Assembly: GCA_021797355.1 (NCBI GenBank)
Contig: JAJZZX010000002.1
Location: 213,560-277,559, forward strand
Direction: 5' to 3'
Length of the DNA stretch: 64,000 nt
Source of the DNA: Thermoplasmata archaeon
Lineage (GTDB): Archaea > Thermoplasmatota > Thermoplasmata > Thermoplasmatales > Thermoplasmataceae
Shown here: one piece after another, positions 57,341 through 64,000 of the stretch
How positions within the stretch are numbered: position 1 is the stretch's first letter
Layout of the letters: each line of letters opens with the position of its first letter
Position numbers and translations under genes: made by a program
Notes under the pieces: model-generated
Database searches by the model: none
What the model was told of the DNA's origin: nothing
Seen by the model: only the letters and a program-made list of their open reading frames with translations

Positions 57341-58447
57341 GTGGAGGATTTGCTGGGCTTTTTTGTTTTTGCTTTCTCTGACCTTACGGTAATGGCCCTC
57401 ATAGGATACACAAATTACATCATGCCTTCACTGACACCCAGATCGGTGCAATTCGGTGTTAGGATACCTCCAGACAGGATAAGAGACAGCTCTATTGCAA
57501 GGCTTACCAGAAACTTCCGGATTGAGATTGTCATGGTGACTGCACTAATCATGATCGCAGCGCTAATTCTGGCATTCAACCTCGGAACAGATGCTCCGCT
57601 TGGATATTCAATCCTGGCTGAGTTGATAGCCGTATGGTCATCTTACTACTTTACAAGGAGAAAGCTCAGATCAATCAAGATAAAGATGGGTTGGACCAGA
57701 GGCTATGTGCAGAAGATTCCTGCCCCGGCTTCTAGAATCAATTACAAATCACACTTGAAGATATACCTGATAATACCTCCTGCCATGGCAATTGCCTTAA
57801 CAGCCCTTGCAGCCATTGTATTCTACCCCCTTATGCCTTCCCAAATAGTGGTGGCATTTTCAGGAACAAAACCGGTGAAGTTTGTCATAAAGTCTTTGGC
57901 AACAGTGATGATACCTGTTTACTACCAGCTGTTTATTCTTGCAGCCACTGCTTTTACTTTCCTCATTTACCGGAGGGTTAGAATTGAACCAGAATATCCT
58001 GACCTCGTCAGCTCAGCCATGAGGCAGCTGGAACTCAGGTCAAGGCTGTATTTTTCAATCTCGGTCTTCATAACTTTCATGGATTTTGGCATCCTCATGT
58101 CAGGAATGGCGGATTGGGAAATGATCCCCGGTATTTTCTCGGAGCTATCCATCCTTCCGACAATCTTCGGCCTAATAGCTATGGTTTACGTGATCAGCGA
58201 AGGTGTCAAAAAGATCAAGCAGAACTACTCTTATGAAACAGGTGCTGCTGAAAATCTCCCAAAGATCATGAACAGGGACGATGACCGTTTCTGGAAGATG
58301 GGTTTTATATATTACAACAGGGAAGACCCGGCCATGATGGTGCCTAAGAGGTTTGGCTTAGGATACACCATAAACCTGGGAAATATCCTTTCATGGGTAA
58401 TCCTTACAGTAATTGTGGCTGCAATTGCCATTGCATTCATGGAATAA
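57341..58447 (+). CDS. DUF1648-type integral membrane protein with DUF5808-like C-terminus
   Basis: The 368-residue protein has about eight transmembrane segments. The N-terminal half carries RSVQFGVRIPPDRIRDSSIA after helix 1, and VFYPLMPSQIVVAFSG resembles the DUF1648 PxxIPxHF-like motif. The C-terminal FWKMGFIYYNREDP and VPKRFGLGYTINLGNILSW match the DUF5808 domain. It is usually found next to a YtrA-like GntR regulator, as here (10-base gap). Function unknown; an envelope-stress or antimicrobial-response role is suggested in bacteria. Confidence 0.8.
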   Translation: MEDLLGFFVFAFSDLTVMALIGYTNYIMPSLTPRSVQFGVRIPPDRIRDSSIARLTRNFRIEIVMVTALIMIAALILAFNLGTDAPLGYSILAELIAVWSSYYFTRRKLRSIKIKMGWTRGYVQKIPAPASRINYKSHLKIYLIIPPAMAIALTALAAIVFYPLMPSQIVVAFSGTKPVKFVIKSLATVMIPVYYQLFILAATAFTFLIYRRVRIEPEYPDLVSSAMRQLELRSRLYFSISVFITFMDFGILMSGMADWEMIPGIFSELSILPTIFGLIAMVYVISEGVKKIKQNYSYETGAAENLPKIMNRDDDRFWKMGFIYYNREDPAMMVPKRFGLGYTINLGNILSWVILTVIVAAIAIAFME

Positions 58448-58512
58448 TGGATGCGATTATGGTGCTGGGTGATAAGGATTAACTCATATAATCATATAAT
58501 GGGCAGTCGCAA

Positions 58513-59613
58513 ATGGTATCACTGAAGGAAGTAATGGCATGGGTGCTCGCAGCACTCTCTGCTTCCATAATACTGGCTCTGGTCTACATCGAGGACTTCA
58601 GGTTCTTCGCTATTCCACCTGGCTATGCCCTGAAGCTCTATGTTTATGCTGCCCTGGGAATGATCGCCGCAGCAGCAGTGATCATTGGCTTGAGCCGATA
58701 TGAAGGCGACACAAGGCTTGTGGGAAACTCTGCATTCAAATTCCTTGCCTGCAGTTTTGGCTTTTTGTGGATCATTGACGGGGTAATGCAGCTTCAGCCA
58801 GAAATGTCGTTCGGCTTTGTTTCCTTCGTGGCCAGTCCAGCAATTCAAGCCTCTCCAGTCTTTGTCATAAGGCTGCTGTCGCCTGCGGAAGCATTATGGA
58901 GCCATTTTCCTATCCTGCTGGACGCACTGTCGGGGGTCTTGCAGCTTTTAATTGGCATTGGGATAATAATCTTCTGGTCGAGATCCAGTCTGAAAATTTT
59001 CCTTTTACTTTCATTTGCATGGGCCATTTTTCTCTGGATATTCGGGGAGGCATTTGGTGGAATATTCACTGCGGATTCCAGTTATTTAACAGGTTTCCCT
59101 GGATCTGCCATTGTTTATGCTGCTGTTTCCATATTACTCCTAATGTACATGGACACCGGGAAAATGAGGCTGCAGATAGCGCTATTCATGGCAGCGATCA
59201 TGGCAATCTCATCCTTAATCCAGGCGTTGCCGTCACACGGATTCTGGAATGCGGAGAATCTCTTTGCCATTCCATCCTCTGTCATGATCAATCAGCAACC
59301 CTTCATATTATCTCTCTGGCTTCATTCGCTTTCGCTAAGCTTCTATTATTACTACATTGAATGGAATGTCTTTCTCGTCGGTTCCATGGCGGCATCATCA
59401 GTGCTGTGGGTGCTCCGCCCCAGGATCGGAGCAATTTATACCGCGGTTTTCAGCTTGTTTGTATGGTTTGCCGGACAGGACTTTGGAGTACTGGGTGGGT
59501 ACGGTACTGACCCAAACACTGCACTCCCAATTGTCATACTCGCAATTGCTTACCTGATTGGCGATAGGAATGTATTTGCACTGGCACTTAAGCAGCAACA
59601 TCAGACTGGCTGA
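58513..59613 (+). CDS. Polytopic membrane protein with repeated DGxxQLQP/GEAFGG-like motifs
   Basis: The 366-residue protein has about ten transmembrane segments. Motifs at loop edges include LWIIDGVMQLQPEM, WIFGEAFGGIFTADSSYLTG and VWFAGQDFGVLGGYGTDPNT. The GEAFGG and GQDFG blocks look like copies of one unit, suggesting internal duplication. I recall similar proteins in acidophiles and actinobacteria but no function. A TATA-like catataatcatataat lies 15-28 bases upstream of the ATG. Confidence 0.65.
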   Translation: MVSLKEVMAWVLAALSASIILALVYIEDFRFFAIPPGYALKLYVYAALGMIAAAAVIIGLSRYEGDTRLVGNSAFKFLACSFGFLWIIDGVMQLQPEMSFGFVSFVASPAIQASPVFVIRLLSPAEALWSHFPILLDALSGVLQLLIGIGIIIFWSRSSLKIFLLLSFAWAIFLWIFGEAFGGIFTADSSYLTGFPGSAIVYAAVSILLLMYMDTGKMRLQIALFMAAIMAISSLIQALPSHGFWNAENLFAIPSSVMINQQPFILSLWLHSLSLSFYYYYIEWNVFLVGSMAASSVLWVLRPRIGAIYTAVFSLFVWFAGQDFGVLGGYGTDPNTALPIVILAIAYLIGDRNVFALALKQQHQTG

Positions 59614-59750
59614 AATATCTGGCAACATAACCATTTATACAGTAAAGTCCAGCCCTTCACAGACATTGATTCTTGAATAAGTTTTTCTCATTCCACGTCA
59701 TCGCCCTGACCAGTCCTGTTTACCATCGGCAGGGATACCGGTAATTAAAA

Positions 59751-61202
59751 ATGGAATACAAATGGACGGTTCTGAACAATACTACCCTTGGCACGCTGAT
59801 GTCTTCGCTTGACAGCAATATTGTGCTTATTGCTCTTCCGACAATAGCCACCCAGCTGCGTGGGATGACAACATTTGATGTGCTCTGGGTCATACTTGGA
59901 TACCAGCTGGTTGTTGCCTCGGTTCTTGTGAATTTCGGAAGGCTTGCTGACATGTTCGGGAGGGTACGCCTGTACAACATGGGGTTTGCCATATTCACCG
60001 CCGGTTCTGCACTTTGCAGTATTTCCCTATCACCCGAAGAGCTCATTGGTTTCCGCCTGGTTCAGGGTATTGGGGCTGGATTCCTGTTTTCAAACAGCGC
60101 TGCAATAATAACTGATGCCTTTCCTCCATCAGAAAGAGGAATGGCACTGGGCATCAACCAGATTTCAATTGTCGCAGGATCAGTAACAGGCCTTATCCTT
60201 GGGGGGATCCTCACAACAGTTCTGGGATGGCGTTCTGTATTCTGGGTGAACATTCCTATCGGAATTTTTGCAACTATCTGGGCGTACATGAAACTAAGGG
60301 AGCTTTCTGCGCCAGAAACAAGGAAACGTGTGGATATGGCAGGGAACATATCATTTGCCCTTTCGCTGGTCATATTGCTCCTCACAATAACGCTGGAAGC
60401 CATCTCGGGGCTTCCAAAAGAACTTACAGCTGCCATGCTCGCATTTTCCTTCATTACGCTCTTTTTCTTTGTTTATATCGAATCCAGGATCAATGATCCA
60501 ATGTTTGATCTTTCCTTGTTCAGGAACAGGGAATTTGACGCAGGGAACATCACCATATTCCTGAATGCACTGGCCAGGGGTTCATTTATCCTCGTGATGG
60601 TATTCTTCCTGCAGGGCCCTGTGGTAGGGCTATCTCCGCTGGAGGCAGGGATTTTTCTAGTGCCAATGTCTGCTTCACTGTCCATAATGGGGCCAATAAG
60701 CGGCCTGCTTTCGGATAGATTTGGTTCAAGGACATTCGTAATTATTGGGCTTCTCACCTCAGCAGCAGGCTTCATCCTTCTGACAAACATTGGTCCACAT
60801 GTTACTGAAATGTCAGTCCTGCTGCCGCTAATCCTCATTGGAGGAGGCATGGGGATATTTGCTTCCCCCAACAGGGCATCCATAATGAATTCTGTCAACC
60901 CCCACAGGCGTGGAGTTGCTTCGGGAATAAGCACCACGCTTGTCAATGTGGGAAATACGGTCAGTATAGGGATTGCATTCCTAATTATGAGCACACAGAC
61001 TTCCAGATCAACCCTTGACAAAATATTCTCAGGCCTATTGGTAACCGGATCTGGCTTCTCCGAGCTATCTTTCATCAGATCTGTTCACCTCGTCTTTGAA
61101 ATTTCCGCAGCACTTCTCCTGATCTCAGTATTGTTCTACGCCTTCGGGTTTTCTAAACGAAGGAAAGAAGACAGCCAAATTCCAAGCGCAAGCGAAAGAT
61201 AG
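59751..61202 (+). CDS. MFS exporter, DHA2 family (14 TM)
   Basis: The 483-residue drug:H+ antiporter-type protein has LMSSLDSNIVLIALPTIA at helix 1 (the D1 motif of DHA2), GRLADMFGRVRLYN (motif A) and RLVQGIGAGFLFSNSAAII. It probably exports a hydrophobic or antibiotic-like compound. The leader upstream is long (about 137 bases from the previous gene) with a TATA-like catttatac near 59630-59640. Confidence 0.88.
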   Translation: MEYKWTVLNNTTLGTLMSSLDSNIVLIALPTIATQLRGMTTFDVLWVILGYQLVVASVLVNFGRLADMFGRVRLYNMGFAIFTAGSALCSISLSPEELIGFRLVQGIGAGFLFSNSAAIITDAFPPSERGMALGINQISIVAGSVTGLILGGILTTVLGWRSVFWVNIPIGIFATIWAYMKLRELSAPETRKRVDMAGNISFALSLVILLLTITLEAISGLPKELTAAMLAFSFITLFFFVYIESRINDPMFDLSLFRNREFDAGNITIFLNALARGSFILVMVFFLQGPVVGLSPLEAGIFLVPMSASLSIMGPISGLLSDRFGSRTFVIIGLLTSAAGFILLTNIGPHVTEMSVLLPLILIGGGMGIFASPNRASIMNSVNPHRRGVASGISTTLVNVGNTVSIGIAFLIMSTQTSRSTLDKIFSGLLVTGSGFSELSFIRSVHLVFEISAALLLISVLFYAFGFSKRRKEDSQIPSASER

Positions 61203-61484
61203 CGGAATTCACCAACAGCCTAGAATTAGAGATTCCAGCAAACTTGGAACAAGATTTCATCCCCTGCTACAAAGGGCACTGGCAATCTGAATCCACAATA
61301 AGCAGCTCAAGGAAACTCTGCAGAATAATGAAATATTCAGTATTGGGCGTTTCGCTCAGGAGCCAGCAGGATAATGCCATCAAGGGAAGAAGAACTCATG
61401 CCTTCAACTGTATGGGGCCGTTGAGATTAGGGGTTTTTCAGAGACTTTTTACCCTAACAATATGAACCTGGAGGTAGCAGTTCC

Positions 61485-61637
61485 ATGCTATCTTTAGTGA
61501 TTCCGGACTCTTTCCTAAATAGTTGTGTCAGAAAAGGCATCAGTATTGACACAGCCGAGGAACTTGCCCAGGAATTCAGGCTAGAATTTGGTAGATTTCC
61601 ATTAGTATATGGAGAAGTCCTGGAGGTCCTTGAATGA
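61485..61637 (+). CDS. 50-residue protein, first gene of the terminal module
   Basis: Reading from the ATG at 61485 gives MLSLVIPDSFLNSCVRKG followed by a charged helix (DTAEELAQEFRLEF) and GRFPLVYGEVLEVLE. ggaggt lies nine bases upstream, and the TGA overlaps the next ATG (ATGA). It matches nothing I recognise. Translational coupling and ribosome binding sites on both sides make it likely to be real. Confidence 0.55.
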   Translation: MLSLVIPDSFLNSCVRKGISIDTAEELAQEFRLEFGRFPLVYGEVLEVLE

Positions 61638-61963
61638 TCTCCCTTTCAGATAACAGAATTCAGCAGGAGATCACAGGCGTAATCCTGGTTGGAAGGATGT
61701 ATTCACTTTCGGCTAACAGCCCAGAAGTTATGGGAATAGTTGACTATGATCTCCCTGAAGCGGAAAGGCAGCTTTCATTATGGCAGTCAAGGCACCAGGA
61801 TGATTGCATCATCGTTGGGAGGAATCCTTTAACCATAGATATCAAGACGACATTTTTCCCAGATCCTGAACAGAAGATCCAGAGAGAAAAGTACGTTCAG
61901 AGAAAGCGTTTGAAGAATGCCAATCATTCAGGAAACCAGAAATACAGGAGGTTTAGGCAATGA
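61634..61963 (+). CDS. Unrecognised 109-residue protein of the terminal module
   Basis: The N-terminal 70 residues look like a small beta-rich domain (EITGVILVGRMYSLSA, EVMGIVDYDLPEAERQLSLW, DDCIIVGRN). The C-terminal 35 residues are strongly basic (REKYVQRKRLKNANHS, KYRRFRQ). It has a strong ribosome binding site (ggaggt, 61622-61627) and overlaps its neighbours by four bases at both ends. A nucleic-acid-binding role is possible on charge alone. Confidence 0.65.
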   Translation: MISLSDNRIQQEITGVILVGRMYSLSANSPEVMGIVDYDLPEAERQLSLWQSRHQDDCIIVGRNPLTIDIKTTFFPDPEQKIQREKYVQRKRLKNANHSGNQKYRRFRQ

Positions 61964-62223
61964 TTTTCACATCTCCTGCAACTCCTGAATTCAATACACA
62001 CATAATTCCATCATATTCAAATTATAAGCAGAGTCAGTCAGAGATTATCCTGTCGAATTCTATACACACTAAATTGCAAATGGAGCACGTTCAGAAATTC
62101 AGCATTACAGCACTTTTCAGACAATTAAATACGTACTTATTGTACTTATTTAATTATTCATTTTCTTTTCTTTCTTCTCTCTTCTCTAGTACTAGAAGAG
62201 AAATGGAGGTCTCCCTGAAATGA
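61960..62223 (+). CDS. Unrecognised 87-residue protein of the terminal module
   Basis: A very good ribosome binding site (aggaggt, 61947-61953) precedes the ATG, which overlaps the previous stop; the TGA overlaps the next ATG. The C-terminal part is Phe/Ser/Leu-rich (LYLFNYSFSFLSSLFSS) because it reads through a polypyrimidine tract that may also serve as control DNA for the next gene. The product is therefore plausible but may be of little constraint. Confidence 0.45.
   Translation: MIFTSPATPEFNTHIIPSYSNYKQSQSEIILSNSIHTKLQMEHVQKFSITALFRQLNTYLLYLFNYSFSFLSSLFSSTRREMEVSLK
62133..62150. repeat. Tandem 9-bp repeat (gtacttatt x2)
   Basis: gtacttatt occurs twice without a gap, followed by a TATA-like taattatt. 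It lies about 70-85 bases upstream of the RHH gene start and could be a regulator site or part of the promoter. Confidence 0.6.
62176..62203. promoter_or_regulatory. Palindrome in front of the RHH gene, possible operator
   Basis: ctagtactag (62186-62195) is a perfect 10-bp palindrome. It is extended by tctctt on the left and aagaga on the right (one 2-base offset), giving an inverted repeat of about 24 bases between the tandem repeat and the ATG at 62220. RHH proteins commonly autoregulate through such sites. ggaggt (62205-62210) follows at once. Confidence 0.5.
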
Positions 62224-63044
62224 GCAAAAAGAATTCCAAACCGGGAAGACCGCCTGAAGGAATCAAGAGGAAGGGAAGGCTGCAGATAACAATCGATTCT
62301 GAAGTGGAGGATTTCATTGATGGACTGGGACCACATTTCAATGTTTCAGCTTATGTCAACAGATCCTTATGGGCTCTAAAAAGTCAAACATCAGATGAAG
62401 CCAGGCTAAGACAGCTTGATAACGATATCTTTGAAACAAGACAAAAGCTCTCTATACTGGAAAGTGAATGGAAGTCAGTTAAGGCCAGAGTGGAGGACAA
62501 AGCAAGGATCAGATTAGATATCAGTCTGGAAACAGACTGCCATGCCTGGTATCTTAAGTCATTGATTCAATCAGGCATTTTCCGGGTAATGAAAAGAGAT
62601 CCCATCGATCCAATTCCCATTGTAAGACAGTTCCTGGGTGAGAAGAGAATCCATTCCTACGAGATAGAACAGACTGATAATGGTTTCAGGTTAACGGAAA
62701 AGGCAACAAATAGCACGTTTAGAATACTCAGAAGGCACATTGGAAAGGATAATTTACTAATCCCAAGTGAACCTGAATTATGGCTTGTGCCCTCTTCAAA
62801 TGACCTTGTGGAGCGATATTTCTTAAGGATAGACTATGAAGCATTCAAGAAGGAATTCCTGTACAATCAGAATATATCAGAAGCCCCAACAGATTTCTTT
62901 AAACAATTTTCACCAAGGATTCTTACAGAAAGTGTAAAAAGAGAGACTAAACAGAAAATGATGCCCTTCTATCAGAACCCTCCTGAGATTACTGTTGATG
63001 AAGCTAAAACTAAGATAGAGAAACCGTACCGGGGAGGGGACTGA
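62220..63044 (+). CDS. RHH-domain protein of the terminal module
   Basis: The 274-residue protein starts with a basic segment containing an AT-hook-like GRPPEG. This is followed by a RHH-type unit (strand RLQITID, helix EVEDFIDGLG, helix VSAYVNRSLWALK, residues 20-55), a coiled-coil-like stretch (60-100), and a C-terminal region of about 170 residues I do not recognise. RHH proteins with extra domains are frequent in archaeal plasmids and viruses. The stop is one base before the next gene. Confidence 0.65.
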   Translation: MSKKNSKPGRPPEGIKRKGRLQITIDSEVEDFIDGLGPHFNVSAYVNRSLWALKSQTSDEARLRQLDNDIFETRQKLSILESEWKSVKARVEDKARIRLDISLETDCHAWYLKSLIQSGIFRVMKRDPIDPIPIVRQFLGEKRIHSYEIEQTDNGFRLTEKATNSTFRILRRHIGKDNLLIPSEPELWLVPSSNDLVERYFLRIDYEAFKKEFLYNQNISEAPTDFFKQFSPRILTESVKRETKQKMMPFYQNPPEITVDEAKTKIEKPYRGGD

Positions 63045-63045
63045 T

Positions 63046-63330
63046 ATGCTCTCTCTTTTTTCATTTTCAGTCAACTGGATGGATCTTGCCCAGCGATATC
63101 CTGAAGAGTTCATCAAAGAAGTAGAAAGGCGTTATCTTATTGATAGAAATTGGAGACTTTTTATCAAAGCAACAAAAGAGGGCCATAGAGCTGATAAGTC
63201 ATTCTCCAGGAAAGGGTGCCCAATTAAACCAGGTGAGTGGATTGTCAGGCCTTATTCACCATTGAGGATAGCAAATATTCTGAAAGCCATCGAATCGGGC
63301 AGGCTGAAGGAGAAGGTGATTTCTCAATGA
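63046..63330 (+). CDS. Unrecognised 94-residue protein of the terminal module
   Basis: A strong ribosome binding site (ggggagggg, 63031-63039) sits six bases before the ATG. The product has helices DLAQRYPEEFIKEVERRYL and SPLRIANILKAIESGRLKEK, flanking a basic, glycine-rich centre (KEGHRADKSFSRKG). No known family is apparent. It overlaps the next gene (ATGA). Confidence 0.6.
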   Translation: MLSLFSFSVNWMDLAQRYPEEFIKEVERRYLIDRNWRLFIKATKEGHRADKSFSRKGCPIKPGEWIVRPYSPLRIANILKAIESGRLKEKVISQ

Positions 63331-63512
63331 GGCTGCTATTTTTACTGATTCCGAGAATTTTATCAATGGCAATCAGGAAGAGAGAAAAGGAAACCGGCCG
63401 AACATACAGGGAACAGGCAAGAATAGCCATGATAATTGGAATGCTTGAAATTTCTCGGTGTCAAGGTGCGGTGAACCTTACTGAATATATCGGGAAAAGG
63501 GTGGGTAATTGA
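63327..63512 (+). CDS. Small 61-residue protein of the terminal module
   Basis: The ATG at 63327 overlaps the previous TGA and is preceded by aaggtgat. The frame itself reaches back to 63237, but coupling favours 63327. It has a hydrophobic N-terminus (LLFLLIPRILSMAI), then a basic helix (RKREKETGRTYREQARIAMI). It may be a short membrane-associated or DNA-associated protein. Its TGA overlaps a TTG start of the next gene. Confidence 0.5.
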   Translation: MRLLFLLIPRILSMAIRKREKETGRTYREQARIAMIIGMLEISRCQGAVNLTEYIGKRVGN

Positions 63513-63667
63513 CTACCTTAACATTATATGAAAAATCAGATCTTTCAATAATAGTTAAGGGAGATTTTACCAGTGATGAACTGGAGATCATCAGGCATGA
63601 AGTCAGGGCCACAGTATTAGATATTCTGAAATTCCGGCAGTCTGGAGATGGGATAGAATTAAGATAG
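63509..63667 (+). CDS. Small 52-residue protein of the terminal module, TTG start
   Basis: Reading from TTG at 63509 (overlapping the previous stop as TTGA) gives MTTLTLYEKSDLSIIVKG, then DFTSDELEIIRHEVRATVLD and a C-terminal ILKFRQSGDGIELR. gggtgggt lies just upstream. No family recognised. A further reading frame that begins inside its end is described at 63658. Confidence 0.5.
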   Translation: MTTLTLYEKSDLSIIVKGDFTSDELEIIRHEVRATVLDILKFRQSGDGIELR

Positions 63668-63882
63668 AACAAAAATTCCCAAAGGAATGGATTTATATCC
63701 TTGATTATTTAAGGAGTTACCCAAGGTTTTTCTTTCATTCTTCGACTCTGTCTAATAAGCTCTCCAAAAGAGGTGTGAACCTATCTTCTCAAAGATTGTC
63801 CAAAGTATTACTTGACCTGAACTCTTTCACATTAACCCATATTTTTCAATCAGCTGAACCAGTGATTTATGGAATCAGATAG
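63658..63882 (+). CDS. Winged-helix-like protein without a normal start codon
   Basis: This frame is open from 63601 to the TAG at 63880-63882 but has no ATG, GTG or TTG in its first 50 codons. Read from ATT at 63658 it gives KIEQKFPKEWIYILDYLRSY, FHSSTLSNKLSKRGVNL, SSQRLSKVLLDL and PVIYGIR, a helix-helix-helix-wing pattern typical of winged-helix proteins. ggagatgg (63644-63651) is six bases before that ATT; an ATA at 63664 overlapping the previous TAG is the alternative. A frameshift fusion with the preceding 52-codon gene is also possible. Confidence 0.5.
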   Translation: MKIEQKFPKEWIYILDYLRSYPRFFFHSSTLSNKLSKRGVNLSSQRLSKVLLDLNSFTLTHIFQSAEPVIYGIR

Positions 63883-63957
63883 CATGTTGTCATTTTTCAT
63901 TTCAATCCATCCTTATTATTCCAACCCTTTATTACAGCCATTTTCAGTGGAAACATG

Positions 63958-64000
63958 TAAATAGTATTAACACATGCACTAACACATATGTCCATGATCG
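63958..64000 (+). promoter_or_regulatory. Promoter and first codons of a gene running off the window
   Basis: taaatagta (63958-63966) is a TATA-like box about 26 bases before ATG at 63988, which begins an open frame (MSMI) cut by the window end. The direct repeat taacacat occurs at 63968-63975 and 63980-63987, between the TATA box and the start. This suggests a regulated, leaderless gene continuing the terminal module. Confidence 0.35.

Noticed and set aside
61203..61484. 73-codon frame at 61244-61465 in the gap after the DHA2 exporter
   Set aside because: No ribosome binding site or TATA box at its start, an unusual composition and no recognisable family. It might be a degraded insertion-sequence remnant, but I cannot support that. 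The gap holds only the ggaggt site of the next gene.

Overview
The window is chromosomal DNA of an archaeon, most likely from the order Thermoplasmatales (Thermoplasma, Ferroplasma or Cuniculiplasma-like; genus not resolved). Evidence: archaeal RNA polymerase with one-piece B and split A'/A'', eukaryote-like translation proteins (L44e, S27e, aIF2-alpha, aIF1A, Nop10, Rio1, Dim2-like KH protein), topoisomerase VI, a 326-residue actin-like protein closely resembling Thermoplasma Ta0583, and a 5S rRNA gene standing alone, as in Thermoplasma, whose rRNA genes are unlinked. Many starts are leaderless: a TATA box lies about 25 bases before the start codon. Genes inside operons use GGAGG/GGTG ribosome binding sites and ATGA-type overlaps.

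Layout. 1-11.3 kb: mixed metabolism and repair (GcvH fragment, 2',3'-cyclic phosphodiesterase, MarC, DUF47-PiT phosphate uptake, two unrecognised paired genes, NreA plus a radical SAM protein, phosphoesterase, SDR, cupin). 11.4-13.6 kb: L44e-S27e-aIF2alpha-Nop10-PAC2 operon. 13.7-17.5 kb: topoisomerase VI B-A and a nitrilase-family hydrolase. 17.4-19.5 kb: trehalose synthesis (OtsA, OtsB). 19.5-29.3 kb: transporters with a MarR regulator, the 5S gene, TrpRS, MtnA, a DapA-type aldolase and an ABC exporter. 29.5-38.2 kb: tRNA-Lys, RNA polymerase H-B-A'-A'' and NusA. 38.5-44.4 kb: aIF1A-Rio1-KH, initiator tRNA, heme genes hemC-hemD, Taw2-like enzyme, ProC. 44.4-46.3 kb: a second ABC exporter and a DUF357 protein. 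46.5-50.8 kb: S13-S4-S11-RpoD, then an inositol-phosphatase/FBPase-type enzyme, NAD kinase and a JAMM metalloprotease. 50.8-53.0 kb: PrpD-PrpB of the methylcitrate route. 53.3-54.8 kb: actin-like protein plus a ribbon-helix-helix (RHH) protein. 54.8-61.2 kb: peroxiredoxin, CDGSH protein, SDR, a GntR-controlled membrane locus and a DHA2-type exporter.

The last 2.5 kb (61.5-64.0 kb) differs from everything else. It is a tightly overlapping chain of eight small unrecognised genes, two encoding likely DNA-binding proteins (RHH and winged helix), on AT-richer DNA with an unusual control region and two non-ATG starts. It looks like one end of an integrated mobile element.

The two best candidates for something undescribed are this terminal module and the actin + RHH pair, which resembles a ParM/ParR arrangement with a 25-bp inverted repeat upstream. 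Other points of interest are a CTG start on NAD kinase, a long N-terminal extension on RpoA'', a zinc-ribbon insert in RpoB, a stem-loop in the L44e leader, and tRNA-Lys placed so that it may head the RNA polymerase transcript.
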